Below are positions 23,494 to 35,656 of a stretch of 64,000 nt of DNA, piece after piece. The notes under the pieces were generated by a model. The model saw only the letters and a list, made by a program, of their open reading frames with translations. It was not told where the DNA came from and did no database searches. The position numbers and the translations under genes are program-made. The stretch comes from Coprinopsis marcescibilis (taxonomy: Eukaryota > Basidiomycota > Agaricomycetes > Agaricales > Psathyrellaceae). Every line of letters begins with the position of its first letter. Position 1 is the stretch's first letter. The stretch lies in the NCBI GenBank assembly GCA_004369085.1, contig ML210228.1, forward strand, positions 59,945 through 123,944, given 5' to 3'.

Positions 23494-26400
23494 ATGTCTA
23501 CCACCGTCAATGTAAATCCCAGCGCAGCGCCAGCAGTAAGTATACTGTGTCTAGTTTACCTGAGAGTCTCTAATTATGCCCGACCCAGTGGCGACAATTT
23601 ACATTCTTTGACGTGGTGCCAGTCAAGGACCCCCATGATCTGAACAGCTCTCCATATATATTCAAGGTATGGACGTGTAGTCCGTTGTTTGAGATACGGC
23701 CTAATGATTTATCATAGATTGCTGCAGAAATATCTACCACTTCGTCTGCGTCTGTGGGAATGCTTGTTGCAGATATACATGGAAGCGTCCACCTTTTGAA
23801 CAGAGACTTTGAGACGATCTCCAGTTGGGTTGCGCACAGTAACGGCAGGGTGACACACATGGTCGAGAAGAATGGGATTCTAGTGACTCTCGGGGTGCGT
23901 GTAGACTCGAGCACGTCAAACGTTGGCTAATTAGGTCTAGGAAGAAGACTCCGTCAAGTCGCCATTGCTGAAAATATGGGATATTGACAATAGGGACAAG
24001 AAGACTGGTGCACCCATTCTCGTCCGTTCTACCAAGATCCAGCAAAGCAATAGGCCTCATCCTGTAAGTCCTCCACCAGAACGCTTGAACCAATCACTTA
24101 TGAATATAGGTCACAACAGTAGCCCTTTCTAACGGACTTGCGCATCTAGCAATTGGACTCGGCGATGGAATCGTGTTACTCTACCGCCACCTTGACCAGT
24201 CTCTCGCCGGGTCGAACTCCTTAACAGCCCTCCCAAAGACACGCACCATTCATGAATCCCCAACGGAACCAATTACCGGCCTTGGATTCAAGGAATCTAC
24301 AGAGGAAACCCCAAACACGCACCTATTTATTGTCACCACGAACCGCGTCCTGAGCTACCAAGTATCAGGACGGGGCAGTGGAGGCACCCCCTCAGTCGTG
24401 GACGAAATTGGCAGCGGACTTGGATGTGCTACAATGGATTGGCACGCTCGAGATATCATCGTTGCTCGCGATGAAGCCATCTATCTCTGCGGAACTGAAG
24501 GACGAGGGGCATGCTATGCGTATGAGGGTGCGCCAATTTATCACACCATCCAGGCTACATTTGATTCTTAACAGCTTCCAGGGCATAAAACCTCGGTTCA
24601 CACCCACCTCAGCTATCTCGTCATCGTCTCTCCACCTTTCTTCCCGAGTGCATCTGCAGCCTCTGCGACCGTTCGCAACTTTGTTGCAAGGTCAACAAAC
24701 CCCAGTGAAACAGACATCACCAAGGTCACTGTCTTCGATCTTGAGAACAAGCTTGTGGCATATTCAGGGGCATTTAAGCAAGGGGTGCGAGAGGTGGTTT
24801 CACAATGGGGCAAGGTCTATGTTCTGTCGACGGACGGAAGCGTGAGTGTGATTTCTTGCGAGATGTTCTTTTCCGACTGACATGAGCGGTAGTTGCTTTC
24901 ACTCGAAGAGAAATCTACGGCCGCAAAGCTCGATATGCTTTATCGCAAATCTCTGTTTGTGGTCGCCCTCAACCTGGCCAAGACCCAAGGTCTCGATGAA
25001 GCAAGCGTTGCGGACATTCACAAGCAATACGGCGATCATCTGTACGTGAAAGGGGACTATGATGCTGCTATGGCACAATATATGAAGACCATTGGCTTCG
25101 TACAACCCAGCTACGTGATTAGAAAGGTATGACTTTGTTTTCATTGGAATTTTTAATGTTAACCACGCCTCTAGTTTCTGGACTCCCAACGGATTCACAA
25201 CCTGGTCACTTACCTTCAAGAACTGCACACCCTCGGCCTCGCAAATTCCGATCACACCACACTTTTGCTCAACACCTACACAAAGCTGAAGGATGTAAGC
25301 CGCTTGGACAGCTTTATCAAGACGGAATCGCGGCGCAACGGGATAGATGCAGACGAGCTGCCTTTCGACCTTGACACAGCGATTCGCGTATGCAGGCAGG
25401 CAGGCTACTTTGAGCATGCCTCATACTTGGCGAAGAAATATGAACGTCACGAAGATTACCTTCGGATACAAATTGAAGATGCGAACAATGTGAAGGATGC
25501 TCTCAGCTACCTGCGGAAACTTGGGCCTCAAGCGGTATGCGGCCTCATTGGTTCGTCTGATCACTTGCTGACTTTGCACATAGGCAGAGAGCAATCTCGC
25601 TCGCTATGGACGGGCCATGCTTGAAGGCCTTCCAGAAGAAACTACGCAGCTCCTGATTGACCTTTGCACCAACACCGGACCGCTAAATATCGAGACCGAA
25701 GAGTCGAAGAACGTAGTCAAACAGCCTACTCCTACCGCTTCCTACCTCTCCTACCTCGCTCTCAATCGTTCAGCTACTGTTCCAACTGTTGTTTCGTCGG
25801 AAACTGCCACACCTCCCTCGCCTTCGATCAAGACCTTGAGGGCTGATAACACGTCAAGGTTGGAATCCATCCACGAAGTTTCCGCTCCTTCTACGCCCCC
25901 ACCAACGGCAGGTTCTGCACTGGCGTCTGCACAACAGTTACAACCTCCCCCTCTACCAATAGAACGCCTGTCACCCACACTCTACTTCTCCCACTTCGTC
26001 GACCATATGGAGCAGTTTGTGGTATTTTTGGAGACGGTTGCCAAGAGGAGATGGGACCAAAGTGTGGAAGACAGCTCCCCGGGGTCTGTTGTGATCTTTT
26101 CACTGCCGGAGGGGTTGGACGAGCAGGCGTTAGCGCAGGACAAGCATGATCAAATCGCAGTTTGGAACACGCTCTTGGAGCTGTATCTCACACTACCTTC
26201 CAAACCACAGGAGAAAGAGGTGTTTGACGAGACCAAGATGCGGCAGAAAGCTTTGCGGGTATTGACAAGCAACGAGATCCCATACGACCGCACCCACGCT
26301 CTAATTCTGTGCTCAACACACGCTTTCACGGACGGGCTGGTGTTGCTTTGGGAGAAGATGGGCATGTTCGAAGATGTATTGCGGTTCTGGATCGACAAAC

Positions 26401-27212
26401 ATAATGACGGGGGTTCGCCTGATGCTTCTGACAAGGTTGTACGCGGGCTTATGCTCTACGGCAACGAACATCCGAATCTATATCCTCTCATTCTGAGGTT
26501 CTTGACGTCGACACCAGAACTGTTGTCCAAACATCAGGAAGACCTCAAGGGAATGTTGGAGCATATCGACGAAGAGGGAATCATTCCCCCTCTTGGGGTT
26601 ATTCAGGTGTTAAGCCGAAATGGTGTGGCGAGTGTTGGCCTCGTGAAAGAGTGGCTCATCAAGAGGATCAAGAACTCAAGAGCGGAGATACAGAGTGTGA
26701 GTAGCAGTATTGGATTTTTGGTTTGATTAAATACTCACCTCGTAAATTTGCAGGACCAGGAACTCACCCGATCCTATCGGTTGGAAACCGCCGCCAAACT
26801 CAAGCTTGTGGAAGATCTCTCAAATGCTGAAGAACCTCGGGTGTTCCACGTTACCCGGTGCTCTGTGTGCCACGCACAATTGGACCTACCGAGTATCCAC
26901 TTTATGTGCAATCATAGCTACCATCAGCGGTATGTTCTCTGTCAGTCGTCAAGGAGTTTCTAAGCCAATTAACCACCCTCTTATCTCCATTGAACCTTTA
27001 GATGCCTGGCTGACCACGAAACTGAGTGTCCCACCTGTGTGCAAGAGCAAAGCGTCATCAAGGAAATCAGGCGAAACAACGAGAGGCTGGCGGATCAGCA
27101 TGACGTTTTCTTGTCGGAGGTGCAGGAAAATGGGTTCGAGGCGATTGCGTCGGCGTATGGCAGGGGGATACTTAACATTTCCAGGACGGAGGAACCGGTT
27201 TCTGCGTTCTAA
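23494..27212 (+). CDS. VPS11: Vacuolar protein sorting protein 11 (HOPS/CORVET core subunit)
   Basis: Eleven exons (23494-23535, 23589-23666, 23718-23894, 23941-24063, 24110-24527, 24582-24841, 24893-25126, 25175-25534, 25584-26696, 26754-26929, 27002-27212) encode 1063 aa, close to the length of yeast Pep5/Vps11 (about 1030). The N-terminal third is a beta-propeller, starting WRQFTFFDVVPV and including GVLVADIHG-like and CGTEGRGACYAYEG blades. The middle is an alpha-solenoid (AKLDMLYRKSLFVVALNLA, DAAMAQYMKTIG). The C-terminus is a RING-H2-like finger, [25 protein letters not shown]...CPTC. The protein tethers membranes at endosomes and the vacuole. A Ser/Thr/Pro-rich insertion at about residues 600-700 (near 25700-25960) is probably a disordered loop. 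All exon phases agree. Confidence 0.94.
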
Positions 27213-28015
27213 TACCATAGTTTTGATGCGTATTTGGCTGGTTTTGTATTTCTCACTTGATTATAAACCACACGTTTCCCAATATAAGGCAGGTATTCTG
27301 GGTGCAGGCTGTACCTCGCGATAGGCGAGTGTAGATGCCATGGGTACCACCATCTTCGAAATGTTACTTAGATGCACCGCCTATACCGTTGATAGAGGTG
27401 TAGAGGATTTGCCCCAGCCTGATGGCAGTGCATAAATAATGAACTTCTCTCCCCGTGGCCGCCACGAGAATCATTGATAACCTTGGATGCGTTCCAGAAA
27501 TACCGATCTGCTAAGTGACCGGCCATTCATGGATCCTCGAGCTCGTTATCGTGTTCCTGTCGAAAATTACTTGCGCGGCCAGTGTACTCGATGCGATGTG
27601 GTACTGAGCAGTGTGCTCAACACGGGCTACCCGGGAATCTTTAATCGGGCGCTGATCAGATTTCGAATGCCATGTATTACGAACGAAGAGTGTGAGTGCT
27701 ACTCCCAACAGCGGGGCCATCGTGTAGCTTGGAAATGTACTGATACAACAGAAAATGGCAAGCCTTTTGATGAAATTGAAAATGTCCCTGCGGTGAATCC
27801 AGACCCGAGTCTAGATTCCAAAAGATGCAATGAATGTGTGACTGTTGTACATACTGAATAACGATAGAAAATGTGCCATGTTCCAACATGGAGAATAAAA
27901 GTAATGAAAGCTTTCAAAGAACGAATGGGTAAAAAGTTAAAAGGTATATCCAAAGTGCTACAGGTGACATGATGTCCACAGCAGGTCCGCAGTGCAATTC
28001 ACCAGTAATTGCTGC
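27213..28015. other. Intergenic stretch, no gene seen
   Basis: Holds a 125-codon open frame on the plus strand (27487-27861) without recognisable motifs; I do not call it a gene. Confidence 0.4.
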
Positions 28016-29416
28016 TCACATAGCGTGCAGGGGTGCAACAGTCGGCGACTTCTGTCCCTGTCGAATGGAGTATTGGTAGGGCGCTGTGAGGTCGCGCGGC
28101 GAAACTTGACCATCGGGTGACCTCAACAACTGGCTCGAAATGGTGGCGCTCCTGGCTTGATAGGTCTTCGCCGGTTCATAAGGAATATTGGTGAGATGGA
28201 GGCCTAGTGAGTCCGGTCGCCCACCATCGGTGTACATGCTTCGAGCGTCACCAATTGACACGGGTTTAGTTTTGGCAGTCATCGAGCGAAGCTCAGGTGA
28301 ATAGGCGATGGATGTTAGGTCCTCCCATTTGTTGGCATTGCCGTACTCCTCGTACATCGGTTGTTTTGGACTCGAAGCAGTCGAACTGGACGTCGAGTAC
28401 CGATTTGATGGGTGGTACTGCGGAATGGACACAGGGAGGGTCGAGGGACTGTTTCCGGTGGCGTTTCGCTTGGTCACGAAGGCGCTGAATGTGTTTCTGA
28501 ACGAGAAGCCTTTAGAACCTTGCGTGGTGCCGTTGGAGACGTCGACCTTGGAATGGACGGCTGAAGTTGGCGCTTTCTTTCTGGATCGCAGGTACCATAC
28601 GAGGATTATGGCAGCCAGCACAACGCATCCTCCGAACACACCACTGACAATTGCTGCGATTTGTGTCCCGTTTCCTCTGCTCGAAACAGATGTAACCGGT
28701 GGTGCTGAACTGTCGTCGGCACGTGGGTTGGTTGGTACACCTATCTCTGGGTCGTAGCTAGTACGCCAGTCAGTCCAGCTAATCGATGCAGAGGGACGAT
28801 AACACGCACGCAAATGTAGCATAATCGAAGTTGACATAGTTTCGCCTGTCCCGAGTAAATCTCTCCACGATAATTTCGAGTCGGTGCCAACTCTGCGGGA
28901 GACCTGTGAAGGTGACAAACGGCACTCGATAGTCGAAGTCATCTGTTCGACTTCCTGGGGAGTGTCGGACGTTTTGCTGCGTTACACTGTCAACAATAAG
29001 TCTGCACTCCGTGAAAGCATCGTTTGCAAGAGTGAAGTATGCAGTGATATCTGTCCCTGTCGCAAAGGTTTAGAGCTTCCATAGGAATGAACGAAGGTGT
29101 GACATATACCATAGAAATCGATTACAATGGACCTGGAGACGTCTCCGGAGTGCGTCGTAGTTGCGGTGTAAGTTCCTCGTTCCATGCTGTCTGTCCTTGG
29201 CGGGACTGCCTCGAAAAAGGTCTGACCTCCCACTTGATTCGACCAAAACCCATTGTAAGGCGGAAAGAAACCGATGGTGAATAGTTTTGATTCATTGGCG
29301 GGATAGGGACCAACGTCAGAGTCGTCGATCGTTACATTGGTGGGTTTGCTGAAGACACCTGTAAGATATGAGAATAATGAAAGTAGCACGATCAACGCGG
29401 AGAAAGCCATGGCCAT
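28016..29416 (-). CDS. R1: divergent single-pass membrane protein of the two-part-ectodomain family
   Basis: Exons 29416-29110, 29056-28810 and 28757-28016 encode 431 aa. A signal peptide (MAMAFSALIVLLSLFSYLTG) precedes the first ectodomain half, which has VTIDDSD in place of the family IDDTxGD. The second half ends RNYVNFDYATFA, matching the YINFDYAxYT block of R3-R9. A membrane helix (IAAIVSGVFGGCVVLAAIILV) and a Ser-rich cytosolic tail follow. Intron phases are 1 and 2, as in the other members. The CxxC pair of exon 1 is missing and no PPxY occurs in the tail, so this is an outlying member. Function unknown; a surface sensor or wall-binding role is inference. Confidence 0.78.
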
Positions 29417-31465
29417 TGCAGCGAATAGGATAAAATGTTCAGAAAAAGCAACAGAAAAGAGGGAAATAGAAATAGAAACAGAAAGACAAAAATAAGCAGA
29501 CGAAGAAAGAGAAAGACGGGAGTGGGTAAGAGCGGCGACCTAAGGCAGCTGTGCACTTAAGTAAGGCATTGCTACGCTGCCAAACTCTGGTGATATCATT
29601 CCGGATGATCAGACTGAGAGATTTAATCAGTCCAGCTACACGCCTTCAACGAAGGAGTGTTGAATGCCGGTCAAAAAAGGAGAGAGGATCAAGATCTCAT
29701 ACATGTCAGTGGATATTGGCAGGTATAAATTCGGCACTCTGGTGATAATCAGCACACAGTGGTCCCGATTGAGACAAAGTGGCCGCGGAAGTTGGTGATG
29801 GGATTCCGAGTCGCTGGTTGTTAATAAGGTTCGTGAATCGACACTGTGCATTGCCTTTGTAAAGGATCATTCAGCTCACCTCAATCGGAGGGACTATAAC
29901 ATGGATAGATAGATAGCAGTGGTAGCAGATGCTCAGTAAAAAATCAGGGACGTTCAGATGAGTCCTTCCGTTGTGAAATTACTAGGGTTCATTCGCTTCC
30001 CCACCTTTCCTCCATTCGATTAGGGTCGTGAAAGCGGGGTTTATCCGTCCTGTAATTGAATTCGGTACCACTATGTTTATCACTGTCTCCCTCGGTGTGC
30101 GTGGTTATCTGTTAGTAAATCCTCCGTGCAGTTGCGTTCATCTCAGTGGAGAATGATGCCCAACTCATCACCGGCAGAGCGAGAAACCCTGTAAAACACG
30201 TAAATTGGATATTTAATGATAGCGAGCATCTTAACCACCGTTAATTTGCCCACTCCAGGGCTGTATAGTCTGGAGTCTCGACTGTAATTGAGGCCACGCG
30301 ACACAGAATGAAACTTCGACGAAATCCTCCAGTCACAGGGAGATAAAAACCAAATCACACCCACATCGAACTTCTTCAGCGAGGCCTTATCTTCATAGTA
30401 TTCTTTCGACGGCCAGAAGTCAAGGCGAGAGCAACGGGGTAGCCAACGTCTGTTAAGTAGCTTGTCACTGCCTGCTTGCTGAGTGTTGGGATCTGTATTA
30501 GATGACAGCCTAAAAGTAACGACATATCTGTGATGATGTGCAGAAGAAGTGATAACTTGCGACCCTGAGAATCACTTTCTATCGATTTCGCAGAGAACGG
30601 TCTGTGTTGAGAGGTCTATCCTGAAGGTATTCGAGGTTCTGGTCAAGGATCGTGTTGGACCTTGATTGAGACCTCGCATGCACTGAGACAACCAGAATAT
30701 CCTTTATCACCGCTCCGCCACGGGTCCATCCTTCACTGGCTGGTATTGCTTCCGAGACACGGAGTTCGACCCCAACCATGGCCACAATATTCTCAGCTGT
30801 ACTCACCCTCACCCTCACCCTGGGCAAAGAGTGGGATCTTCAATACGCATACATTTATATGTATAGCATGTCAATGAGGCCGCTTTGTCACTCCTCCGAG
30901 CCTTAACGGGAGCGTAACAAGCGCCCTGCCGGAAGGAGCTAGGCGTCACTAAACCTACACGATCGCTACTTTGCTGTTAACGGAATCGGACTCGGAGACG
31001 AAATGGAGCATTGCCCTCGTGAAACCCATCTTACCCTCAATCACTTTTCGTTCCATGACTCCCGGTCTTTCTGATTCTGTCTTCAGCCGCCTGACCGTGA
31101 ATGCCTACTATGGACTTGTTTCCATACGATATCACAACTTCTCGACTTCTTCTAATCAACCACACAGTAATCTCCTGTCAAAATCCAATTTACCAGCGAG
31201 TAACGGCTCACTAGCTTCTGGTAGTAATCCCACATGATGATTACTCCACATCGTAGCCGCCAGCACTACATGGGGACCTGCCGCAAGTTCCCATGAGCGC
31301 AAAGTCTACCAGATACCGTCGCTCAACTTCTCTTCCTGGACCGGAATACCGCGTAAGCCTGTAGCGGAACTTCCCCTCCCCCAGCCAGGTAAAACGAGGC
31401 TAATCAAAGGATTCCGGAGCTTCTATCTCTTTACAAGTCTAGCCCTAGCATACGGTCAAACTGTC
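29417..31465. other. Intergenic stretch, no gene confirmed
   Basis: Two kilobases between divergent R1 and R2. An 88-codon open frame at 30971-31237 on the plus strand lacks motifs. Upstream of R2, in-frame codons before 31466 read like a hydrophobic signal segment without an ATG, so a first R2 exon may lie in this stretch. Confidence 0.4.
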
Positions 31466-33816
31466 ATGCTTTCTTCGGCAGAAGGTACCAGCAGATGGGT
31501 TGTCGTCGACGATGGCGACGAATCGGTCTCTTACGACGGAGTCTGGACTCATCTAACAACAACTGGAGAAGATGGTGGAGACGAACCTAATTATTATCGT
31601 TCTTCGTTGCACGGAGCTACCGGGCAGGGGACCTCGGCCATGTCGTTCTCATTTGTAGGTACGTACATCGTCAATATCTCAACCCTGAAAATCCCCAGCC
31701 ACTGCTGCCAGAAACAGAAATTCACTCACCGACTTCCGACTTTCAGGGAGTAGGCTCCGTGTTTACGGTGTAATAGAAAGGGATCCCGTCCACCCTGGCG
31801 GAAAAGGAAGTGACCCGGGTGTCGGAGGTGTTGACTGGGAATGGGAGTGTGAGCTGGATGGGAGGAACGTCAGCGAGCATACTTCGCGATCACGAAATCT
31901 TCTGCCAGGCCGGTTCAACACCATTCTGCTGTGCGATACAGAGGGGACAGATAACGGGCCCAACGTCCGCAACGACCATTCGCACAACTTCACTTTGAGG
32001 GTTAAGGGTCGCACTTCAGATCACGGCACCGGATTGTGGATTGATTACGTTCAGTACGCACCATGGCGGTCCCTAGGATCAGACAGCTCATCGGAGTTAC
32101 CGAGCGTCTCTACCTCGCAGTTGATACTCGCTATCGAGGAGTTCGACCCATCCATTTGGTTTAGCGATGGTTGGGTCAGGGATGCGTTGACCGGAACCAT
32201 CAGGACAGCAGAGCATGGAGTTGAAGATACGCAAGGCGATCAGCCATCCACAATAGCTGCCTCATTCAAAGGTGAGTTGTATATCGAGCACAATGCAAGA
32301 GTCGGTATTCACCTGCAGCCGCACGGTAGGTAGCAAAGCTTCATGGATTGGGTCTTTCGATGACATCAGCGAAGTGGACGAAGGCCAACAAACATATCTC
32401 CTGGACGGAATCCCTTTCTTTCCTTCTATCAGCTTCAACGTCTCCAAGGACGGAATCCTTTTTGAAACACCCGACACACCTTTTGGAGAACATAACCTGA
32501 CAGTCCAGTTTCGGAACATCAGCATATCCCTGGACTACCTGTTGGTCCACCCCTCCCCCCATCAAGAAACTACCCCGCTCCAACACATCACCACCTCGCC
32601 CAACAATGATGCTAACTCACAACACTTGCTATCCCGCAGAGCTGTCTCGGAGGAAAATGACCCTGTTCGTGTCCCCCTAATCGGCGGGATCGTAGGAGGG
32701 TTCGGGTTCATCTGCATCTGCCTATGCACATACTTCTACATCCGCAGGCGCAATCTGCGAAAGGACCTTTCCCAGCGAGTACCACCAACAACATCAGTTG
32801 TGGTACGGGAGCCAAAGCCAAAAAACAAACCACGAGAGAATATCGAGCTGGGGCAAGATAATTTGAGGCGAAGCAGACGAACACATGTACCACAGGCAAT
32901 GGCGCCACCTCCAGGCCCACTCCCGAGTGCGCCAGCACCTCGACACGAGCCGCCAGCGACCGGCGAAACCCACAGATCAGCTAGAAGAGGGCCACCAGCT
33001 CAGGGTATCATCATTACACCCTATTATCAACAGCCAGGTCAGCGAGAGGCATTCGACAGTCGAGGAGAAAAGAAGAGATTGAAAAATCAGGAATCGAACG
33101 CAAGCATGCAGAACACACCGTTTTCCGTCGCCCCTGCTGTCCCAGGTCAGCGAGAGGCATTGGAGAATCGAAGAGGAATGAGGAGACTGAGAAATGAAGA
33201 ATCGAACACAAGCCTCCAGGCCACACCAATTTTCCAAACGCCAGGGGTGAGGGTACAGGGCGAGCCAGAGGACTCTGAGGGGCAGGAAATCATCCTGCCA
33301 CCGCTCCGCATCCCATCACTCCCAACTCCTCAACAGGCAGCCGTATCTCGAAACGTCAGGAGTTCCAACAGAACTACAGCATCAAGCTTCATAGCAGAGG
33401 GGTCACCGCTACGTCCAGGATCGAGGGACAGACGTGGCGTCGCGGGTAGCCCACGACCTGAAAACGCTGAACCGCTTGCAAGCCGAGAATCACAACCTGG
33501 ACGGGAAACCCCCATTCCTCTTCACCCTCCCCTAGTCTTCCCAAGTCCCACCCGAACGTCCAACTCGCCTGTCCCTAGCCCCATCAAACAGAGCACCAGG
33601 AGGACGCGAAGGAACATCTCGGCGACTGGAGGAGCGGGCGAAGGTTCCGACACAGAGTACATGTCGGATGCAAGCAACATCACGAACGCGACGAGGTTGA
33701 CTCTGCTTTCAAGTATTACTGCGTCGAGACAGTCGAGAAGAGCTGCCCCTCGGAGAGATCGGGAGGATCAAAACCAGGTCGTACTGGATTTGCCACCTGC
33801 TTATACCCCTAACTGA
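31466..33816 (+). CDS. R2: single-pass membrane protein with duplicated ectodomain and C-terminal PPAY
   Basis: Exons 31466-31658, 31747-32271 and 32330-33816 give 734 aa from the first ATG. The true start may be farther upstream, because the in-frame codons just before (FRSFYLFTSLALAYGQTV) look like a signal peptide. The ectodomain appears to be two tandem copies. Each copy has a first half ending in an F-(V/K)-G block at a phase-1 intron and a second half containing a C/L-ELDG or YLLDG block and ending in LWIDYVQY or ISLDYLLVH. The membrane helix is VPLIGGIVGGFGFICICLCTYF, followed by a basic RRR stop. The long tail contains two similar blocks (GQREAFDSRGEKKRLKNQES and GQREALENRRGMRRLRNEES) and ends DLPPAYTPN. 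PPAY is a PPxY motif, as in R3 and R6-R8. Function unknown. Confidence 0.75.
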
Positions 33817-34000
33817 ACTTTTGATCCATTGTTACTCGGCTATATTTTCGCGGACAAATCGAATTCAGGACACTTTAATGTACACATCATAACTGTTGAT
33901 ATAGGGCGGATATGAGGACACGTAGATCACAGTTTGGTTATAAGCCACACTCACAGCATGAACGGACTACAATACATTGATGCTGCAGACAACTCGGAGA

Positions 34001-34458
34001 TTATGGTCGTGGATCCTGGAATGGGTCCCCGATTTCTATTTGGAGACAGTTAGAAAGCAGATATACGAGTGATTACACAGGCCAAGCTCACCCTTTCTCA
34101 GAAATTCGACCAAACCCTGGTCCAAAAGTTCGTCCTTCTCCCGTTTGCCCCCAGGACCCTTGGGCCCGCCCTCCCACTCGCCAGTTCCTGCCCTGCTCGA
34201 ATTTTCTCTCCTCCGCGTCTTAGAGTCCCGATTGGACGACGAGTTAAAGTGTACCGATGTACCCCCAGGTAGTCTTCTCTTCGAAGACGACGAATTCCCT
34301 GAGGCTTGGCCGGTGAAACCGCTCAGATGGCTCGTGATGGTTGACAAAAACCCTTTGTCGATCGCGCTGCCGCCGTAGGATTGGAGATTGATCTCTTCAT
34401 TAGGTGGGGTGCCGGATGACGGGGTGGATGAGGGTGAGATGGGTTCCGGGGAATTCAT
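34001..34458 (-). CDS. Small hydrophilic protein of unknown function
   Basis: Exons 34458-34092 and 34035-34001 encode about 133 aa. It begins MNSPEPISPSSTPSSGTP and is rich in Ser, Gly, Lys and Arg, with a short possibly helical end (DELLDQGLVEFLRK) that continues through a phase-1 intron into EIGDPFQDPRP. No signal peptide or membrane segment is present. I do not recognise a family. The splice (GTGAGC...AAATAG) is consistent and leaves a sensible C-terminus, which supports a real gene. It is convergent with R2. Confidence 0.55.
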
Positions 34459-34840
34459 CGTGGTGCTAGTGGTAGACAGCGTTGTCTGGGACCCAGTGGC
34501 TCGACCGGAGAACTGGAAGCAGTGCCAAGAAGTATGTGATGGCTGTGCTGACGCAAGTCACACCACGTGCCTCCTGTCACAGCGCGCTTAATTAACTTTG
34601 AGCAAACCAGGGATGAAAGAAGTCCTCAAGGCTAATTCAAGGCTTGAATAAAATAAGGCAGCATATCATATGGTAATTGATAGAGGGTATATGTCATAAT
34701 GAGCTAAAAGGAGTGACATATCAAAAACCGGCTACTGTTGCTAAATACTTTAAAATGTCTTTCCCGGAACGAAGCTTAGTACCAAGTCACCCTGCCTCTT
34801 GGAGAAGTGACTACATAAGCTACTCTACCAGCTACTACAC

Positions 34841-35656
34841 CTACAACAAGCCATTGAGGACAGCAAAAGTACCAGCCAAAACGAGCGACGCTCCACCCCA
34901 CACCTGGGTACCAACAGCACCACTTCCAAGCGAGTTAATCTTGAGCGCCTGGTCATCGTTCAAGCTGTCTCCGGTGGTTGCCTCGGGCGTCTGAGCCGGG
35001 CTTGCAATGACAGTAGATGTCGGGAAGGGGCATTCGTAGCCACCACTGGGGTATGCAAGCGTAGGCTGAGCCTCCAAGTACGAGGTGCCATTGCTGCCGG
35101 CAGGCACGGTACCAGGACCGGACGCCAGATTTGAGCTGGCCACAGGACCGGACGCCAGATTTGAGCCGGCCACAGGACCGGACGCCAGATTCGAGCTGGC
35201 CGCAGGACCGGACGCCAGATTCGAGCTGGCTGCAGGACCGGAGTTCCTGCGATCCAAGGAGAGTACTGGACTTGGCGACGAGGAAGCGGTTGCACCTGGC
35301 TCAGTCACAGCCCTGGAAGATACAGATGCAGAAGGCACAAGGGTATCGCTTCCACCAGTAGGGGCCGCAACTGGGCCGGAGGAAGGGAAGACTGTGGTGA
35401 TGCCTGTGGGGTCGCCGCCTGCAGGGGCAGTCACGGTGTATGTTGCGCCACCGCAGAAGGTGGTATAAGGAGCGGGCGCGGTGGCGGGCACGGTGGCGGT
35501 CGCGCTGTAAATTGAAACATCACGTTAGTTGTCTATAAAACGACTCGCAGATAGTCTATGCACTGACCTCGATGCCTGTATACCAGACTTCCAGTTAAGT
35601 GCGGCAGCTTGCAAAGCAAATGGCAATGCGGCGATGAGCAGAGTGAAGCGGGCCAT
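34841..35656 (-). CDS. Ser/Ala/Pro-rich GPI-anchor-type surface protein with 10-residue repeats
   Basis: Exons 35656-35568 and 35504-34841 encode 250 aa. A clear signal peptide (MARFTLLIAALPFALQAAAL) is followed by a short cysteine-bearing part (TTFCGGATYTVTAP), then Ser/Thr/Pro-rich sequence likely O-glycosylated. Four near-perfect 10-residue units (SNLASGPxAx) lie in the middle. The C-terminus is hydrophobic (GGASLVLAGTFAVLNGLL) with small residues upstream, as in GPI attachment signals. It is probably a cell-wall or plasma-membrane surface protein; no enzymatic domain is seen. Confidence 0.75.
35115..35234. repeat. Four tandem 30-bp units inside the GPI-type protein gene
   Basis: The unit GGACCGGACGCCAGATTTGA plus ten bases occurs four times in a row with only a few differences, followed by a partial fifth (GGACCGGAG). 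In the minus-strand reading frame it encodes SNLASGP repeats. Copy number is likely to vary between strains. Confidence 0.9.

Noticed and set aside
27487..27861. 125-codon plus-strand open frame downstream of VPS11
   Set aside because: No motif, signal peptide or splice context; composition looks random.
35085..35468. Plus-strand open frame over the 30-bp repeats
   Set aside because: Antisense of the GPI-type protein; repeats keep several frames open.
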